NCBI RefSeq assembly: GCF_019042215.1
Contig: NZ_JAHQCS010000063.1
Location: forward strand, 1 to 38,872
Source of the DNA: Evansella tamaricis
Lineage (GTDB): Bacteria > Bacillota > Bacilli > Bacillales > Salisediminibacteriaceae
DNA length: 38,872 nt
Direction of reading: 5' to 3'
Shown: piece by piece, positions 24,841 through 32,988 of the stretch
Position numbering within the stretch: the first letter of the stretch is position 1
Layout: the number at the start of each line of letters is the position of its first letter
Position numbers and translations under genes: made by a program
The notes under the pieces: generated by a model
What the model was told of the DNA's origin: nothing
The model's input: the letters and a program-made list of their open reading frames with translations, nothing else
Databases searched by the model: none

Positions 24841-26324
24841 TATTTAACAACTATCTTTTCTATTGCCATTTTCCATCCGTTATAGTAAATATCTCTATCC
24901 TCATCATTCATCATAGGCTCAAACTTTTCATCGTTGTGTGCTAATAATTCAAGCTCATCCGTTGAACTCCACATGCCAATACCCAAACCAGCTAAATAGA
25001 TAGAACCCATAGAAGATAATTCTGGGACACCAGAAGTAATTACCAATTTATTTAATATACCAGCTTGAAAATTCATAAGAAAAAGGTTTTTAGTAGCCCC
25101 ACCGTCAACTTTCAGTTGGGTTAATTTAATATCAGATTCGGTTTCCATTAGATGAATAATGTCCTTTACTTGATAAGCGATACTTTCAACTGCAGCTCTA
25201 ATGAAATGTGATTTTGTTGTGTTTCTACTGATTCCTATGATTGCTGCTTTAGAGGAAGGACTCCAATAAGGAGCACCCAAACCAACAAAAGCAGGAATTA
25301 AATAAACTCCCTGATTATCAGGCAGAGAATCAGCAAGTGATTCAACCTCATCAAAACTTTGAATTAATTGCAGTTCATTTTTTATCCAATTGATGGTATC
25401 ACCTGTACTGTTTATTATTCCTTCTAAAGCGTAATTAATTTTTCCGTTAAGTCCCCAGGCTATCGTGGTAACTAAACCATTCGTTGCTTTAATAGGTTTG
25501 CCAGTGTGCATCATTACAGACGTACCAGTACCATATGTGGCTTTTGCAGAACCCATTTCAAAGCATTTTTGACCAAATAAAGCGCCTTGTGAATCCCCTA
25601 TCACTCCGGAAATGGGTAAGGAGTGAATTGACAAACTTTCATCTTCTATATAACCAAATATACTATCAGAATTTTTTACTTCACCTAACATGGATTCTGG
25701 TATATCAAAAATCTCCAGTAAGTCTTTATCCCATTCTAGAGTATAAATATTATATAAAAGGGTACGACTTGCATTCGTATAATCCGTTGCGTGAATTTTG
25801 CCAGCGGTTAACTTCCAGATGAGCCAACTATCGATAGTTCCCACTAACAACTTTCCTTGGTTTGCCAGGTATCTCGCGTCTTTCACATGAGATAGAATCC
25901 AGGAGATTTTTGTGGCAGAAAAATAAGGGTCAATGGTTAAACCAGTTTTTGTTTGAACCAATTGTTCAAATCCCTTTTCTTTCAGTGTTTGACAATCTGC
26001 AGTTGTTCTTCTGCACTGCCAGACAACGGCATTGTATATGGGCTCTCCAGTTTCTCTATTCCACACAACAGCGGTTTCCCTTTGGTTAGTGATGGAACAA
26101 ACTTTTATTTCATGGAAACTGACGCCAGATTCTTTGATAACCTCATCTATGAGAACTTTTACATTCTCATAGATTTCTTTAGGATCATGCTCAACCCAAC
26201 CTGGTTTCGGATATATTTGCTTGTGTCCCTTTGATTTTTTATGAATAATCATTCCTTCATTATTCACTAGTAAAACTTTGGTTCCTGAAGTACTTTGATC
26301 GACACCAAGGATGTAGTTACTCAT
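24840..26324 (-). CDS. FGGY-family carbohydrate kinase, glycerol-kinase-like
   Basis: This 494-residue kinase transfers phosphate from ATP to a polyol or ketose. It is close to glycerol kinase along its length: GVDQSTSGTKVL at the N-terminus, then GWVEHDPKEIYENV, TNQRETAVVWNRETG, DPYFSATKISWIL and GTIDSWLIWKLT. YGTGTSV and the C-terminal DGGATKN follow. The residues that contact glycerol in GlpK (Arg-Glu in NQRET, Tyr in DPYFS, Asp in GDSQGALFG) are retained. Yet it is the last gene of a sugar operon with isomerase and transketolase and has no glpF or glpD nearby, so a ketose or branched-sugar substrate is likelier. Its ribosome site, GAGGTG, overlaps the transketolase stop 9 nt upstream. Simple glycerol kinase remains the alternative. 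Confidence 0.88.
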   Translation of the reverse strand: MSNYILGVDQSTSGTKVLLVNNEGMIIHKKSKGHKQIYPKPGWVEHDPKEIYENVKVLIDEVIKESGVSFHEIKVCSITNQRETAVVWNRETGEPIYNAVVWQCRRTTADCQTLKEKGFEQLVQTKTGLTIDPYFSATKISWILSHVKDARYLANQGKLLVGTIDSWLIWKLTAGKIHATDYTNASRTLLYNIYTLEWDKDLLEIFDIPESMLGEVKNSDSIFGYIEDESLSIHSLPISGVIGDSQGALFGQKCFEMGSAKATYGTGTSVMMHTGKPIKATNGLVTTIAWGLNGKINYALEGIINSTGDTINWIKNELQLIQSFDEVESLADSLPDNQGVYLIPAFVGLGAPYWSPSSKAAIIGISRNTTKSHFIRAAVESIAYQVKDIIHLMETESDIKLTQLKVDGGATKNLFLMNFQAGILNKLVITSGVPELSSMGSIYLAGLGIGMWSSTDELELLAHNDEKFEPMMNDEDRDIYYNGWKMAIEKIVVK

Positions 26325-26333
26325 GGGTTCACC

Positions 26334-27302
26334 TCATCCCCGTTTTAATATAGACATAGCAATAGTGGATACATTCTCCGCGCTAATCCCATAATGTTGA
26401 AACACTTCTGCCGTTTTACCTGTAACAGCTGGTTCATCAGGAATGCCAAGTATTTTCATTGGTACAGGGTGATGTTGTGACACCACTTCAGCTACAGCGG
26501 CACCTAATCCGCCGAAAATACTGTGTTCTTCCAAAGTTATAATCTTTCCTGTTTCTGAAGCTGCTTTTATGATTGCATCTTCATCTAGAGGTTTAATCGT
26601 ATGCATGTTTAGTACCCTTGCATGGACGCCCATGTCCTCTAGGAGTTTAGCAGCATCTAGAGCGACTCGGACCGTTTCACCAGTTGCAATGAGTGTGATA
26701 TCCTTTCCATCCTTCATGGTAGTTGCTTTCCCAATTTCAAAATCATATTGTTCCGATAAATAGGAATCTTCCACGGGGTTTCTACCAATTCTTACATAAA
26801 CAGGGTATGGATAGTTTATTAAAGCTTCTATCATTTTTTTTGATTCATGACGATCTGCCGGCATCATTACATGCAATCCTGGAATGGCGCGAGTAACAGC
26901 GATATCCTGTAAGGAGTGATGAGACATTCCTAATGCGCCGTAACTGACACCACCACTAATGCCAATTAGTTTGACATTAGTTTGAGAATAAGCCACATCT
27001 ACTTTGATTTGTTCAATACTTCTCATACTTAAAAAGCAAGCTGGAGATGCAACAAATGGTTTCTTCCCTGAATGTGCCAAACCTGCTGCAATACCTACAA
27101 TATTTTGTTCTGCAATACCAACTTCTACGATCTGATCTGGTAACTCTTTCCCGAATGGAACTAAAGCAGCAGAACCTCGAGAATCACTTGTCAATACGAG
27201 AATATTTTTATCTTTTCTTCCTAATTCCAGTAATGTCTCACTAATGACAGCACGATTAGCAATTTTATTGCCGGTTGAACTTTTTAAGGCTACGTTATTC
27301 AT
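26334..27302 (-). CDS. Transketolase-like C-terminal subunit
   Basis: This 322-residue half-transketolase comprises the pyrimidine-binding and C-terminal domains. It begins near NRAVISETLLELGRKD and has VEVGIAEQNIVGIAAGLAHSG, which supplies the Glu that activates thiamine diphosphate. MSHHSLQDIAVTRAIPGL and the C-terminal TLEEHSIFGGLGAAV follow. It works with the N-terminal subunit encoded just upstream; their genes overlap by 4 bp (ATGA), so the two chains are made in equal amounts. Split transketolases are often dedicated to unusual sugar phosphates, for example apulose 4-phosphate transketolase (AptAB), rather than to the central pentose phosphate cycle. The substrate here is inferred from the operon only. 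Confidence 0.92.
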   Translation of the reverse strand: MNNVALKSSTGNKIANRAVISETLLELGRKDKNILVLTSDSRGSAALVPFGKELPDQIVEVGIAEQNIVGIAAGLAHSGKKPFVASPACFLSMRSIEQIKVDVAYSQTNVKLIGISGGVSYGALGMSHHSLQDIAVTRAIPGLHVMMPADRHESKKMIEALINYPYPVYVRIGRNPVEDSYLSEQYDFEIGKATTMKDGKDITLIATGETVRVALDAAKLLEDMGVHARVLNMHTIKPLDEDAIIKAASETGKIITLEEHSIFGGLGAAVAEVVSQHHPVPMKILGIPDEPAVTGKTAEVFQHYGISAENVSTIAMSILKRG

Positions 27303-28129
27303 ACGAGTACCTCCAATTGCTCTGAAAGCTCTTTTATTGCTAATTCATATTCTTCTTTTGTAGGGACCCGATGATGCCAGCCTACCTGATTTTCTGAGAA
27401 GGAGATTCCTTTCCCTTTTACGGTGTTTGCAACGATTAATAATGGCTTACCGCTAACTTTAGGGTTATCGGATAAAACAGTGACTAATTGTTCTATGTCA
27501 TTACCGTCTACTTCCACTACTTCCCAGCCAAAACTTCTCCATTTGTCACCAAGTGGCTCCAGTCCCATGACATCTTCTGTACCACCGGTTATTTGTAACC
27601 TGTTTCTATCGATGATGGCGATTAGATTATCTAGTTTGTATTGAGCTGCAGCCATAGCTCCTTCCCAAACAGAACCTTCCGCCTGTTCACCATCCCCCAT
27701 AACGGTATAAACTTTATAGGATTTGTTATCTAGTTTTGCTGCTAGGGCCATTCCAACTGCAATCGACAATCCATGTCCAAGTGCACCAGTATTCATTTCC
27801 ACACCGGGAACTTTATTATTGGGGTGGCCGATTAATCTCGAATTAAACTTTGAGAAAGTTTGAAGTTCCTCTTTTGGAAAAAATCCTTTGTCCGCAAGAA
27901 CCGCCCAATAAGATTCGACGGAATGACCTTTACTCTGAACATATCGGTCACGGTCTTCCCAATTTGGATTCTTTGAATCTACATTCATAATTTTATAGTA
28001 CAAAACGGTCAAAATATCAGTATTAGATAAAGAACCTCCAGTATGTCCAGTACCAGATTCATAAATCATCGTAATTAATTCTTTTCTTATTTCCGTTGCT
28101 TTACGCTTAAGGAACGTCAATTCTTCCAT
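27299..28129 (-). CDS. Transketolase-like N-terminal (thiamine diphosphate-binding) subunit
   Basis: This 276-residue protein is the pyrophosphate-binding half of a transketolase. TGHTGGSLSNTDILTVLYY lies near residue 28. QSKGHSVESYWAVLADKG and GALGHGLSIAVGMALAAK follow. The thiamine diphosphate/Mg motif GDGEQAEGS...NLIAIIDRN lies at about 145-175, and the ending VGWHHRVPTKEEY is typical of the N-terminal subunit. It overlaps the C-terminal subunit gene by 4 bp and starts 22 bp after the isomerase gene, within the same minus-strand operon. Its ribosome site is AGGAGG. Together the pair should move a two-carbon ketol unit between sugar phosphates. Confidence 0.93.
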   Translation of the reverse strand: MEELTFLKRKATEIRKELITMIYESGTGHTGGSLSNTDILTVLYYKIMNVDSKNPNWEDRDRYVQSKGHSVESYWAVLADKGFFPKEELQTFSKFNSRLIGHPNNKVPGVEMNTGALGHGLSIAVGMALAAKLDNKSYKVYTVMGDGEQAEGSVWEGAMAAAQYKLDNLIAIIDRNRLQITGGTEDVMGLEPLGDKWRSFGWEVVEVDGNDIEQLVTVLSDNPKVSGKPLLIVANTVKGKGISFSENQVGWHHRVPTKEEYELAIKELSEQLEVLV

Positions 28130-28151
28130 TATGATATAACCTCCTTATTTT

Positions 28152-29588
28152 TTAAACATTAATGTCGCTACCTCGGAGCCAAGCCTTTATTTCACTAACT
28201 GTTGGGTCAACAGGATCAGGAGTTAATCCAGGTATATACTCACATGCTTCGAATAATACAGGGATTACGTTTGCGTGAATTCCAACAGAATGGTGTACAT
28301 AAGGTCCTTTTACTAGTTTTTCTTCCCAAAGTGGCCAGTCATTTACTTCTACCCAAACGTAAGAACCTCTCGTGTATGGACCTTGAATCCCTTTTGCTTT
28401 TCCAAGGAATAATGAGTATTCCCCATGGTCCCCATCAAAACGGGCAATTGTCATTTGACCACCTTTTATCTCACCTTCGTGTGTACCAGGAGAGTGGTCT
28501 TCAAATAGAAAGTGTTTTTTCAGTTTTGGGGTTTCATCAACACTTAATGACACAGGGAAATTTCCACAGTGGAATAATAATTCTCCATTTGGATTTTCAG
28601 GATGACGCACAGTTATGTCTGCAAAAAATGTCGGCAGTTCATTTAAGGTTGCTGCTTGAACCATAATAGAAGTTATAGCACCATGAATGTCCGTTTCACA
28701 GGTTACAGGAATTTGCTCATCAGTTAGAATGGCGTTTGCTAAGCAAGGCATAATACCAATAATATCCTGAAGAGTAGACCAACATTGAATTGCTATTGCA
28801 GAACTTCCTGTATTTACAGCGAACTGTTTCATGGCAACTTTTAAAGCGGCAATACGCCGGACAGAATCTTCACTAACTTCGCTCCAGTCAAGGGTATCTT
28901 TAATATAATTGATAGCTTCGCTGAGCTCAGGTGTATCTTTTTTCTCTAATTTTAATGTTTCCCTTTTGATGTCCTCTAAGGTAATTGGATGAACCTGAAT
29001 ACCAAATCTTTCTAGTAGTTCCCCTTCATTACAGATCATCGTCCAAAAATCAGAAGGTCGAGTAGAAATTTGTAGGATTCGAAGTTCTTTGAAACGTTTG
29101 ACAACATTTGCTGCAGCAATAAAATTTTTGAATCCCCTTTCAAAAATTTGGTCATTTACACGGCAATTAGTGATGTAAGTGAAAGGAACATTAAATCGGC
29201 GCAGAACTTTTCCTGTGGCGAACAATCCACATTGAGTATCCCTTAACCGCATTCCATCTTCTAAAGGTGATTCATCTCTTGGTCCCCAAAGTAATACAGG
29301 CTTTCCAACTGCTTTTGCAACTCTTGCTACTAAATCTTCTGTACCAAAATTACAATGCGGAAAGAAAATTGCATCCACTTCAGAGTCCTTGAAATATTTA
29401 ATTATTTGAGCTTCTTGAGCTCGGTCATACAAAAGACCTTCTTCATTAAACTTTTCTAAATCGACGATCTCCATATTCAGACCAAAACTAGTAATCTTTT
29501 CTTTTATTAACTCCTTATACTTAAAAGCATCCTCCTTACTAAAAACAAATCTCCTTGTTGGCGCAAAACCTAATTTGACTTTATCCAC
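28152..29588 (-). CDS. L-fucose/L-arabinose isomerase-family sugar isomerase
   Basis: This is a 478-residue enzyme of the FucI/AraA fold, expected to interconvert an aldose and its ketose with a metal ion. Visible landmarks are the N-terminal Rossmann-like half (DAIFFPHCNFGTEDLVARVAK), the metal-site region CETDIHGAITS (about 297-307) and LLFHCGNFPVSL with its His near 338. HHSVGIHANVI lies near the C-terminus. The open frame extends to an ATG at 29603. However, GGAGGTG falls inside those first codons, so the GTG at 29588 (8 nt after GGAGG) is the better start. It is the first gene of an isomerase, transketolase N, transketolase C, kinase operon under a LacI operator. The closest characterised substrate cannot be told from sequence alone. 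Confidence 0.85.
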   Translation of the reverse strand: MDKVKLGFAPTRRFVFSKEDAFKYKELIKEKITSFGLNMEIVDLEKFNEEGLLYDRAQEAQIIKYFKDSEVDAIFFPHCNFGTEDLVARVAKAVGKPVLLWGPRDESPLEDGMRLRDTQCGLFATGKVLRRFNVPFTYITNCRVNDQIFERGFKNFIAAANVVKRFKELRILQISTRPSDFWTMICNEGELLERFGIQVHPITLEDIKRETLKLEKKDTPELSEAINYIKDTLDWSEVSEDSVRRIAALKVAMKQFAVNTGSSAIAIQCWSTLQDIIGIMPCLANAILTDEQIPVTCETDIHGAITSIMVQAATLNELPTFFADITVRHPENPNGELLFHCGNFPVSLSVDETPKLKKHFLFEDHSPGTHEGEIKGGQMTIARFDGDHGEYSLFLGKAKGIQGPYTRGSYVWVEVNDWPLWEEKLVKGPYVHHSVGIHANVIPVLFEACEYIPGLTPDPVDPTVSEIKAWLRGSDINV

Positions 29589-29737
29589 AAAAAACACCTC
29601 CATGAATTAAAAACATATAAAATAAGTTAGATGAGTTAAAAACTATTGATTTGACTATTTGTTATCTTTCAAAGAGTAAGCTAGGAGTAGATTGGCAGTA
29701 AATTTAAGGGAACCACCTCCGACGGATAATTTACCCT

Positions 29738-29753
29738 AACTAAAATTTTAGTT
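29738..29753. promoter_or_regulatory. LacI operator O1 (perfect 16-bp palindrome)
   Basis: AACTAAAATTTTAGTT is perfectly self-complementary. It lies just downstream of the -10 of the isomerase operon promoter, an ideal blocking position. Its half-site ACTAAAA recurs many times in this divergent region and before rbsA. Confidence 0.85.
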
Positions 29754-29766
29754 GTTTTCACCTAAA

Positions 29767-29795
29767 ATTGTAGCAGTGAGTTTATGTATAGTCAA
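29767..29795 (-). promoter_or_regulatory. Sigma-A promoter of the isomerase-transketolase-kinase operon
   Basis: On the minus strand, TTGACT (29795-29790), a 17-bp spacer and TACAAT (29772-29767). Transcription should start near 29760, giving a leader of about 170 nt that contains operator O1 at its start. Confidence 0.85.
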
Positions 29796-29802
29796 TAAAA
29801 TA

Positions 29803-29816
29803 ATAAAAATTTTAGT
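29803..29816. promoter_or_regulatory. LacI operator O2 upstream of the operon promoter
   Basis: This site matches ACTAAAATTTTAGT at 12 of 14 positions with one perfect half-site. Its centre is 64 bp from O1, with the promoter lying between them, which would allow a repression loop. Confidence 0.65.
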
Positions 29817-29956
29817 GTCTGTTTTAGGGGGGAGCGTATGGGAACATATCTATGAAATGGTTATATATATTGATAAATAAGATTTTTTGAATAGTAATTA
29901 AGCAATCCAAAGATTATCGCAAACTAATTTTCTGACTAAATATATATAAAATATTG

Positions 29957-30020
29957 ACTAAAATTAGTGTTGTCATTTTCGATTTTTAGTTGTAATATAA
30001 ATTTTAGATAATTTTAGTTT
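29957..30020 (+). promoter_or_regulatory. Promoter and operator region of LacI-2
   Basis: ACTAAAATTAGT (29957-29968) and TTTTAGTT-like half-sites near 29984-29991 and 30012-30020 surround a weak promoter, TTGTCA (29970-29975), 17 bp, TAATAT (29993-29998). This suggests autoregulation by the LacI proteins. The rest of the 29604-30063 divergent spacer holds only the operon promoter and operators described separately. Confidence 0.55.
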
Positions 30021-30063
30021 ATTGTAAGAAGGTGGATAGACAAAAAAGAAATGGTGTGATCAG

Positions 30064-31119
30064 ATGAGGATTAAAGACATAGCAAAATTAGCAAATGTAT
30101 CAACTTCAGCCGTATCGTTAGCACTGAATGGAAAGCCCGGTGTTAGTGAGGATACACGGGAAAAAATATTAAAGATTACTAATGAATATGGGTATACACC
30201 ACGTTCCTCCATAAAAACAGTCCCAAAGGGAAAAGTACTACGGTTTGTTGCTGGTGTTAATTATGGGTTGGTTACAGAGAAGTATGATAGTTTACCATTT
30301 TTTGTTGAATTGATTCACTATATCAACGAGAATATTTCATCAAAAGGGTACTCACTATTAATATCTTCCTTGAATTCCGAGAATCTTGTAAGTGAGCTTT
30401 CTTTATTGGAACAGGACCAGCCAACCAATGGAATTATTCTCCTTGGTACGAATTTAAAGAGTGAACAAATTCAAAGTATTTCAGAAAACCATCCAAATGT
30501 AGTTGTAATAGACACGTGTTTTGAGACATTAAATATCGACTTTGTTGTCATGAATAATGTCATGGGTGCTTTTGAAGCTGGGACTTATTTAATTGAACAA
30601 GGACATACAAAAGTAGCATACGCGCAATCCAATACAAGAATGTACAATTTTGAGAAAAGGAAAGAAGGATTTTTCCAAGCGATGAAAACAGCAGAAATCT
30701 CTATTCCTGCATCAAACATATATACCCTGTCCCCCACTGAGGTATCATCTCAGGATATTTTTAAACTTGGTATTAGTAACGATCTCACTAACCTGCCGAC
30801 AGTTATTTTTTGTGAATGTGATTATATAGCGATCAGTGTCATTAAGTCTTTGGCAGAACTGGGAATCAATGTTCCTGAAGATATATCAGTTATTGGGTTT
30901 GATAATATATGGGAGGCGCAAATTATCAATCCAGAGTTAACAACGGTTCACGTTAAGAAAGACAGAATTGCAAGTATAGCTGTTGAAAAAGTCATTCAAA
31001 ACATTAGTAATCCCGAAAATGAAAGGATAAAAATGTTAGTTGATACAAAGATAATAGAGAGGAGTTCATGCCAAAAAATAAATGATGTTTATAATCTGGG
31101 CGAACTGACTGTAAATTAA
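30064..31119 (+). CDS. LacI-family transcriptional regulator 2
   Basis: This 351-residue repressor is a paralogue of the regulator at 23759-24784. The N-terminal helix-turn-helix is RIKDIAKLANVSTSAVSLALNG. The effector domain shows NGIILLGTNL, VVVIDTCFETLNIDFVVMNN (shared with the paralogue), LPTVIFCECDYIAISVIKSL and ISVIGFDNI...PELTTVHV. After the HTH the sequence GYTPRSSIKTVPKGK lacks the usual hinge ARxL. It lies between the divergent isomerase operon and the ABC transporter genes, with ACTAAAATTTTAGT operators on both sides, so it almost certainly controls both units and itself. The ATG at 30064 has a modest ribosome site, GGTGTGAT. The inducer is probably the transported sugar or its ketose. 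Confidence 0.93.
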   Translation: MRIKDIAKLANVSTSAVSLALNGKPGVSEDTREKILKITNEYGYTPRSSIKTVPKGKVLRFVAGVNYGLVTEKYDSLPFFVELIHYINENISSKGYSLLISSLNSENLVSELSLLEQDQPTNGIILLGTNLKSEQIQSISENHPNVVVIDTCFETLNIDFVVMNNVMGAFEAGTYLIEQGHTKVAYAQSNTRMYNFEKRKEGFFQAMKTAEISIPASNIYTLSPTEVSSQDIFKLGISNDLTNLPTVIFCECDYIAISVIKSLAELGINVPEDISVIGFDNIWEAQIINPELTTVHVKKDRIASIAVEKVIQNISNPENERIKMLVDTKIIERSSCQKINDVYNLGELTVN

Positions 31120-31164
31120 GTCCAATTAAATATTTTCATAGAAAAGTCACAATTGGAATAAAAC

Positions 31165-31218
31165 AAAACTAAAATATATCCTAAATATTGAGATTATTTT
31201 AGTTTACCGGTGTATTAT
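31165..31218 (+). promoter_or_regulatory. Operator pair and possible promoter upstream of rbsA
   Basis: AAAACTAAAAT (31165-31175) and its inverted half-site TTTTAGTTT (31197-31205) flank TTGAGA (31188-31193), with TATTAT at 31213-31218. This is probably a LacI-controlled promoter, but the 19-bp spacing is not ideal. Confidence 0.5.
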
Positions 31219-31375
31219 ATTAGGAGTTTAATTATCATAGGAACACTATTAGGACGTGTATTCAAGTGATTTTACGCTGTTTTAAACAAATGGTGAGTTA
31301 GTAAGAGAGAAACTCATCAGCATAATCCAAACTAAAAAAACACTAAATTTTTCGAAAAAATTTATGTAAAATATG

Positions 31376-31404
31376 TTGACTATTTTAGTTAGGGGTATTA
31401 AAGT
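31376..31404 (+). promoter_or_regulatory. Second possible promoter before rbsA with embedded half-operator
   Basis: TTGACT (31376-31381), a 17-bp spacer and TAAAGT (31399-31404). TTTTAGTT (31383-31390), a LacI half-site, lies within the spacer, and ACTAAAA occurs again at 31331-31337. Confidence 0.5.
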
Positions 31405-31453
31405 TTACTTAAGCAAAGAAAATAATTGTGTTACTAATTAATTTTTACTTTTA

Positions 31454-31467
31454 TGAAAGCGATGCCA
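31454..31467 (+). promoter_or_regulatory. cre box (CcpA site) before rbsA
   Basis: TGAAAGCGATGCCA matches the catabolite-responsive element TGWAANCGNTNWCA at 13 of 14 positions. It lies downstream of the putative promoters, where CcpA acts as a roadblock. It overlaps an upstream in-frame ATG (31453), which argues against that codon as the rbsA start. Confidence 0.65.
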
Positions 31468-31503
31468 AATAGTTGCATATGTGACTGCCAGGGAGGTGTC
31501 ATG

Positions 31504-32988
31504 ATGGAAGTCATCATGAAGGGAATAAATAAAAGCTTTAGTGGAGTACAAGTACTAAAGGGTGCAGGTATTCATGTTAAGGAAAAAGAGATTCATGCCC
31601 TTATGGGAGAAAATGGTGCTGGGAAATCCACATTAATGAAAATACTATCTGGAGTTTATACAAAACAAGAAGGCTTAATTGAAATAAATGGGCAAGAACA
31701 GCATTTTCATAGTATCAAAGATAGTGAAAACAAAAAAATTGCCTTCATTCATCAGGAACTGAATGTTCTTAATGAGATGAGCATTGTAGAAAACATGTTT
31801 TTAGGAAAAGAAATAAAAAAGAAATTAGGACTTGTAAACAATAAAGAAATGACAAAGATAGCTAAAGAAAAATTGCATCTGTTAGGTCTTGATGTGGATC
31901 CTACAATATTGGTTAAAGATATTTCTGTTGGGAAAAGACAGCTAGTAGAAATAGCAAAAGCACTTCTTATGGATGCAGAGTTAATTATTATGGATGAACC
32001 AACAGCTGCTTTAACAGATAAAGAGATTGATCTATTATTTGAAATCATACGAAACTTAAAAAATAAAGGTGTATCATTTATTTACATATCCCACAGGATG
32101 GAGGAAATCTTTCATCTATGCGATACGATTACTGTGATGAGAGACGGATCATTCGTTGGTCAAAAAGATACGAAAGACACGTCATTTGATGAAATCGTAA
32201 GTATGATGGTGGGTTACAGTTTAGATGACCGTTTCCCGAGGGTTGAGATAGACCCAGGTAATATCGTATTGAGTGTCAAAGATCTGAACCTGAATGGAAA
32301 GTTCAAGGATGTATCATTTGATGTTCGTGAGGGAGAAATACTAGGTTTTTCCGGATTGATGGGATCGGGAAGGACAGATGTGATGCATGCGATTTTTGGT
32401 AGCATACCGTTTGATTCTGGAACAATTTCTATCAACCAGAAAAAGGTTCAAATAAACTCTCCAATCCAGGCTAAGAAAAATGGAATCGGATTTATTACAG
32501 AAGATAGAAAGAATGAAGGATTAATCTTAAGTTTTTCTGTAGCTGAAAATACTATCCTACCTTCCTTAAAGAACTTTACAGAAAAAAAACTAATTAAAGA
32601 ATCAAAAATTACCGGCAAAGTGGCTGAATACATTAAAAAACTTAATGTGAGAACTCCGAATCAGACGATTGAAACGAATAAACTGAGTGGCGGAAACCAG
32701 CAAAAAATAGTTATTGCAAAGTGGCTGATGACGGATCCGAAAATTTTGATATTAGATGAACCTACCAGAGGAGTAGACGTCGGTGCAAAAAAAGAAATTT
32801 ATGAAATCATTAATCATTTAAAAAAGCAAGGTGTAGCAATTATCGTTGTTTCTAGTGAACTTCCTGAAGTATTAGGAATTTGTGACCGAATTGCAGTGAT
32901 GCATGAAGGGGTGTTAAAGAAAATCTTTACAAGACTGGATGCCACTCAAGAGAAGATTATGGAATACGCCACTGGAGGAGGAAAATGA
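31504..32988 (+). CDS. rbsA: RbsA-type sugar ABC transporter ATP-binding protein
   Basis: This 494-residue protein is the double ATPase subunit that energises pentose uptake. The first cassette has Walker A GENGAGKST, signature VGKRQLVEIAKAL and Walker B LIIMDEPTAAL. The second, as usual in RbsA-type proteins, has the divergent Walker A GLMGSGRTD, signature LSGGNQQKIVIAKWL and Walker B ILILDEPTRGVDVG. The frame is open from 31453. However, GGAGG at 31492-31496 favours the ATG at 31504 (7 nt spacing) or 31501, and the upstream region contains the cre box. Its stop overlaps the rbsC start. Sugar specificity lies in RbsB. Regulation by the neighbouring LacI-2 and by CcpA is predicted from the sites upstream. 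Confidence 0.95.
   Translation: MEVIMKGINKSFSGVQVLKGAGIHVKEKEIHALMGENGAGKSTLMKILSGVYTKQEGLIEINGQEQHFHSIKDSENKKIAFIHQELNVLNEMSIVENMFLGKEIKKKLGLVNNKEMTKIAKEKLHLLGLDVDPTILVKDISVGKRQLVEIAKALLMDAELIIMDEPTAALTDKEIDLLFEIIRNLKNKGVSFIYISHRMEEIFHLCDTITVMRDGSFVGQKDTKDTSFDEIVSMMVGYSLDDRFPRVEIDPGNIVLSVKDLNLNGKFKDVSFDVREGEILGFSGLMGSGRTDVMHAIFGSIPFDSGTISINQKKVQINSPIQAKKNGIGFITEDRKNEGLILSFSVAENTILPSLKNFTEKKLIKESKITGKVAEYIKKLNVRTPNQTIETNKLSGGNQQKIVIAKWLMTDPKILILDEPTRGVDVGAKKEIYEIINHLKKQGVAIIVVSSELPEVLGICDRIAVMHEGVLKKIFTRLDATQEKIMEYATGGGK

Noticed and set aside
31453-31503. N-terminal extension of RbsA from the first ATG
   Set aside because: It contains the cre box, and a much better ribosome site lies just before 31504.
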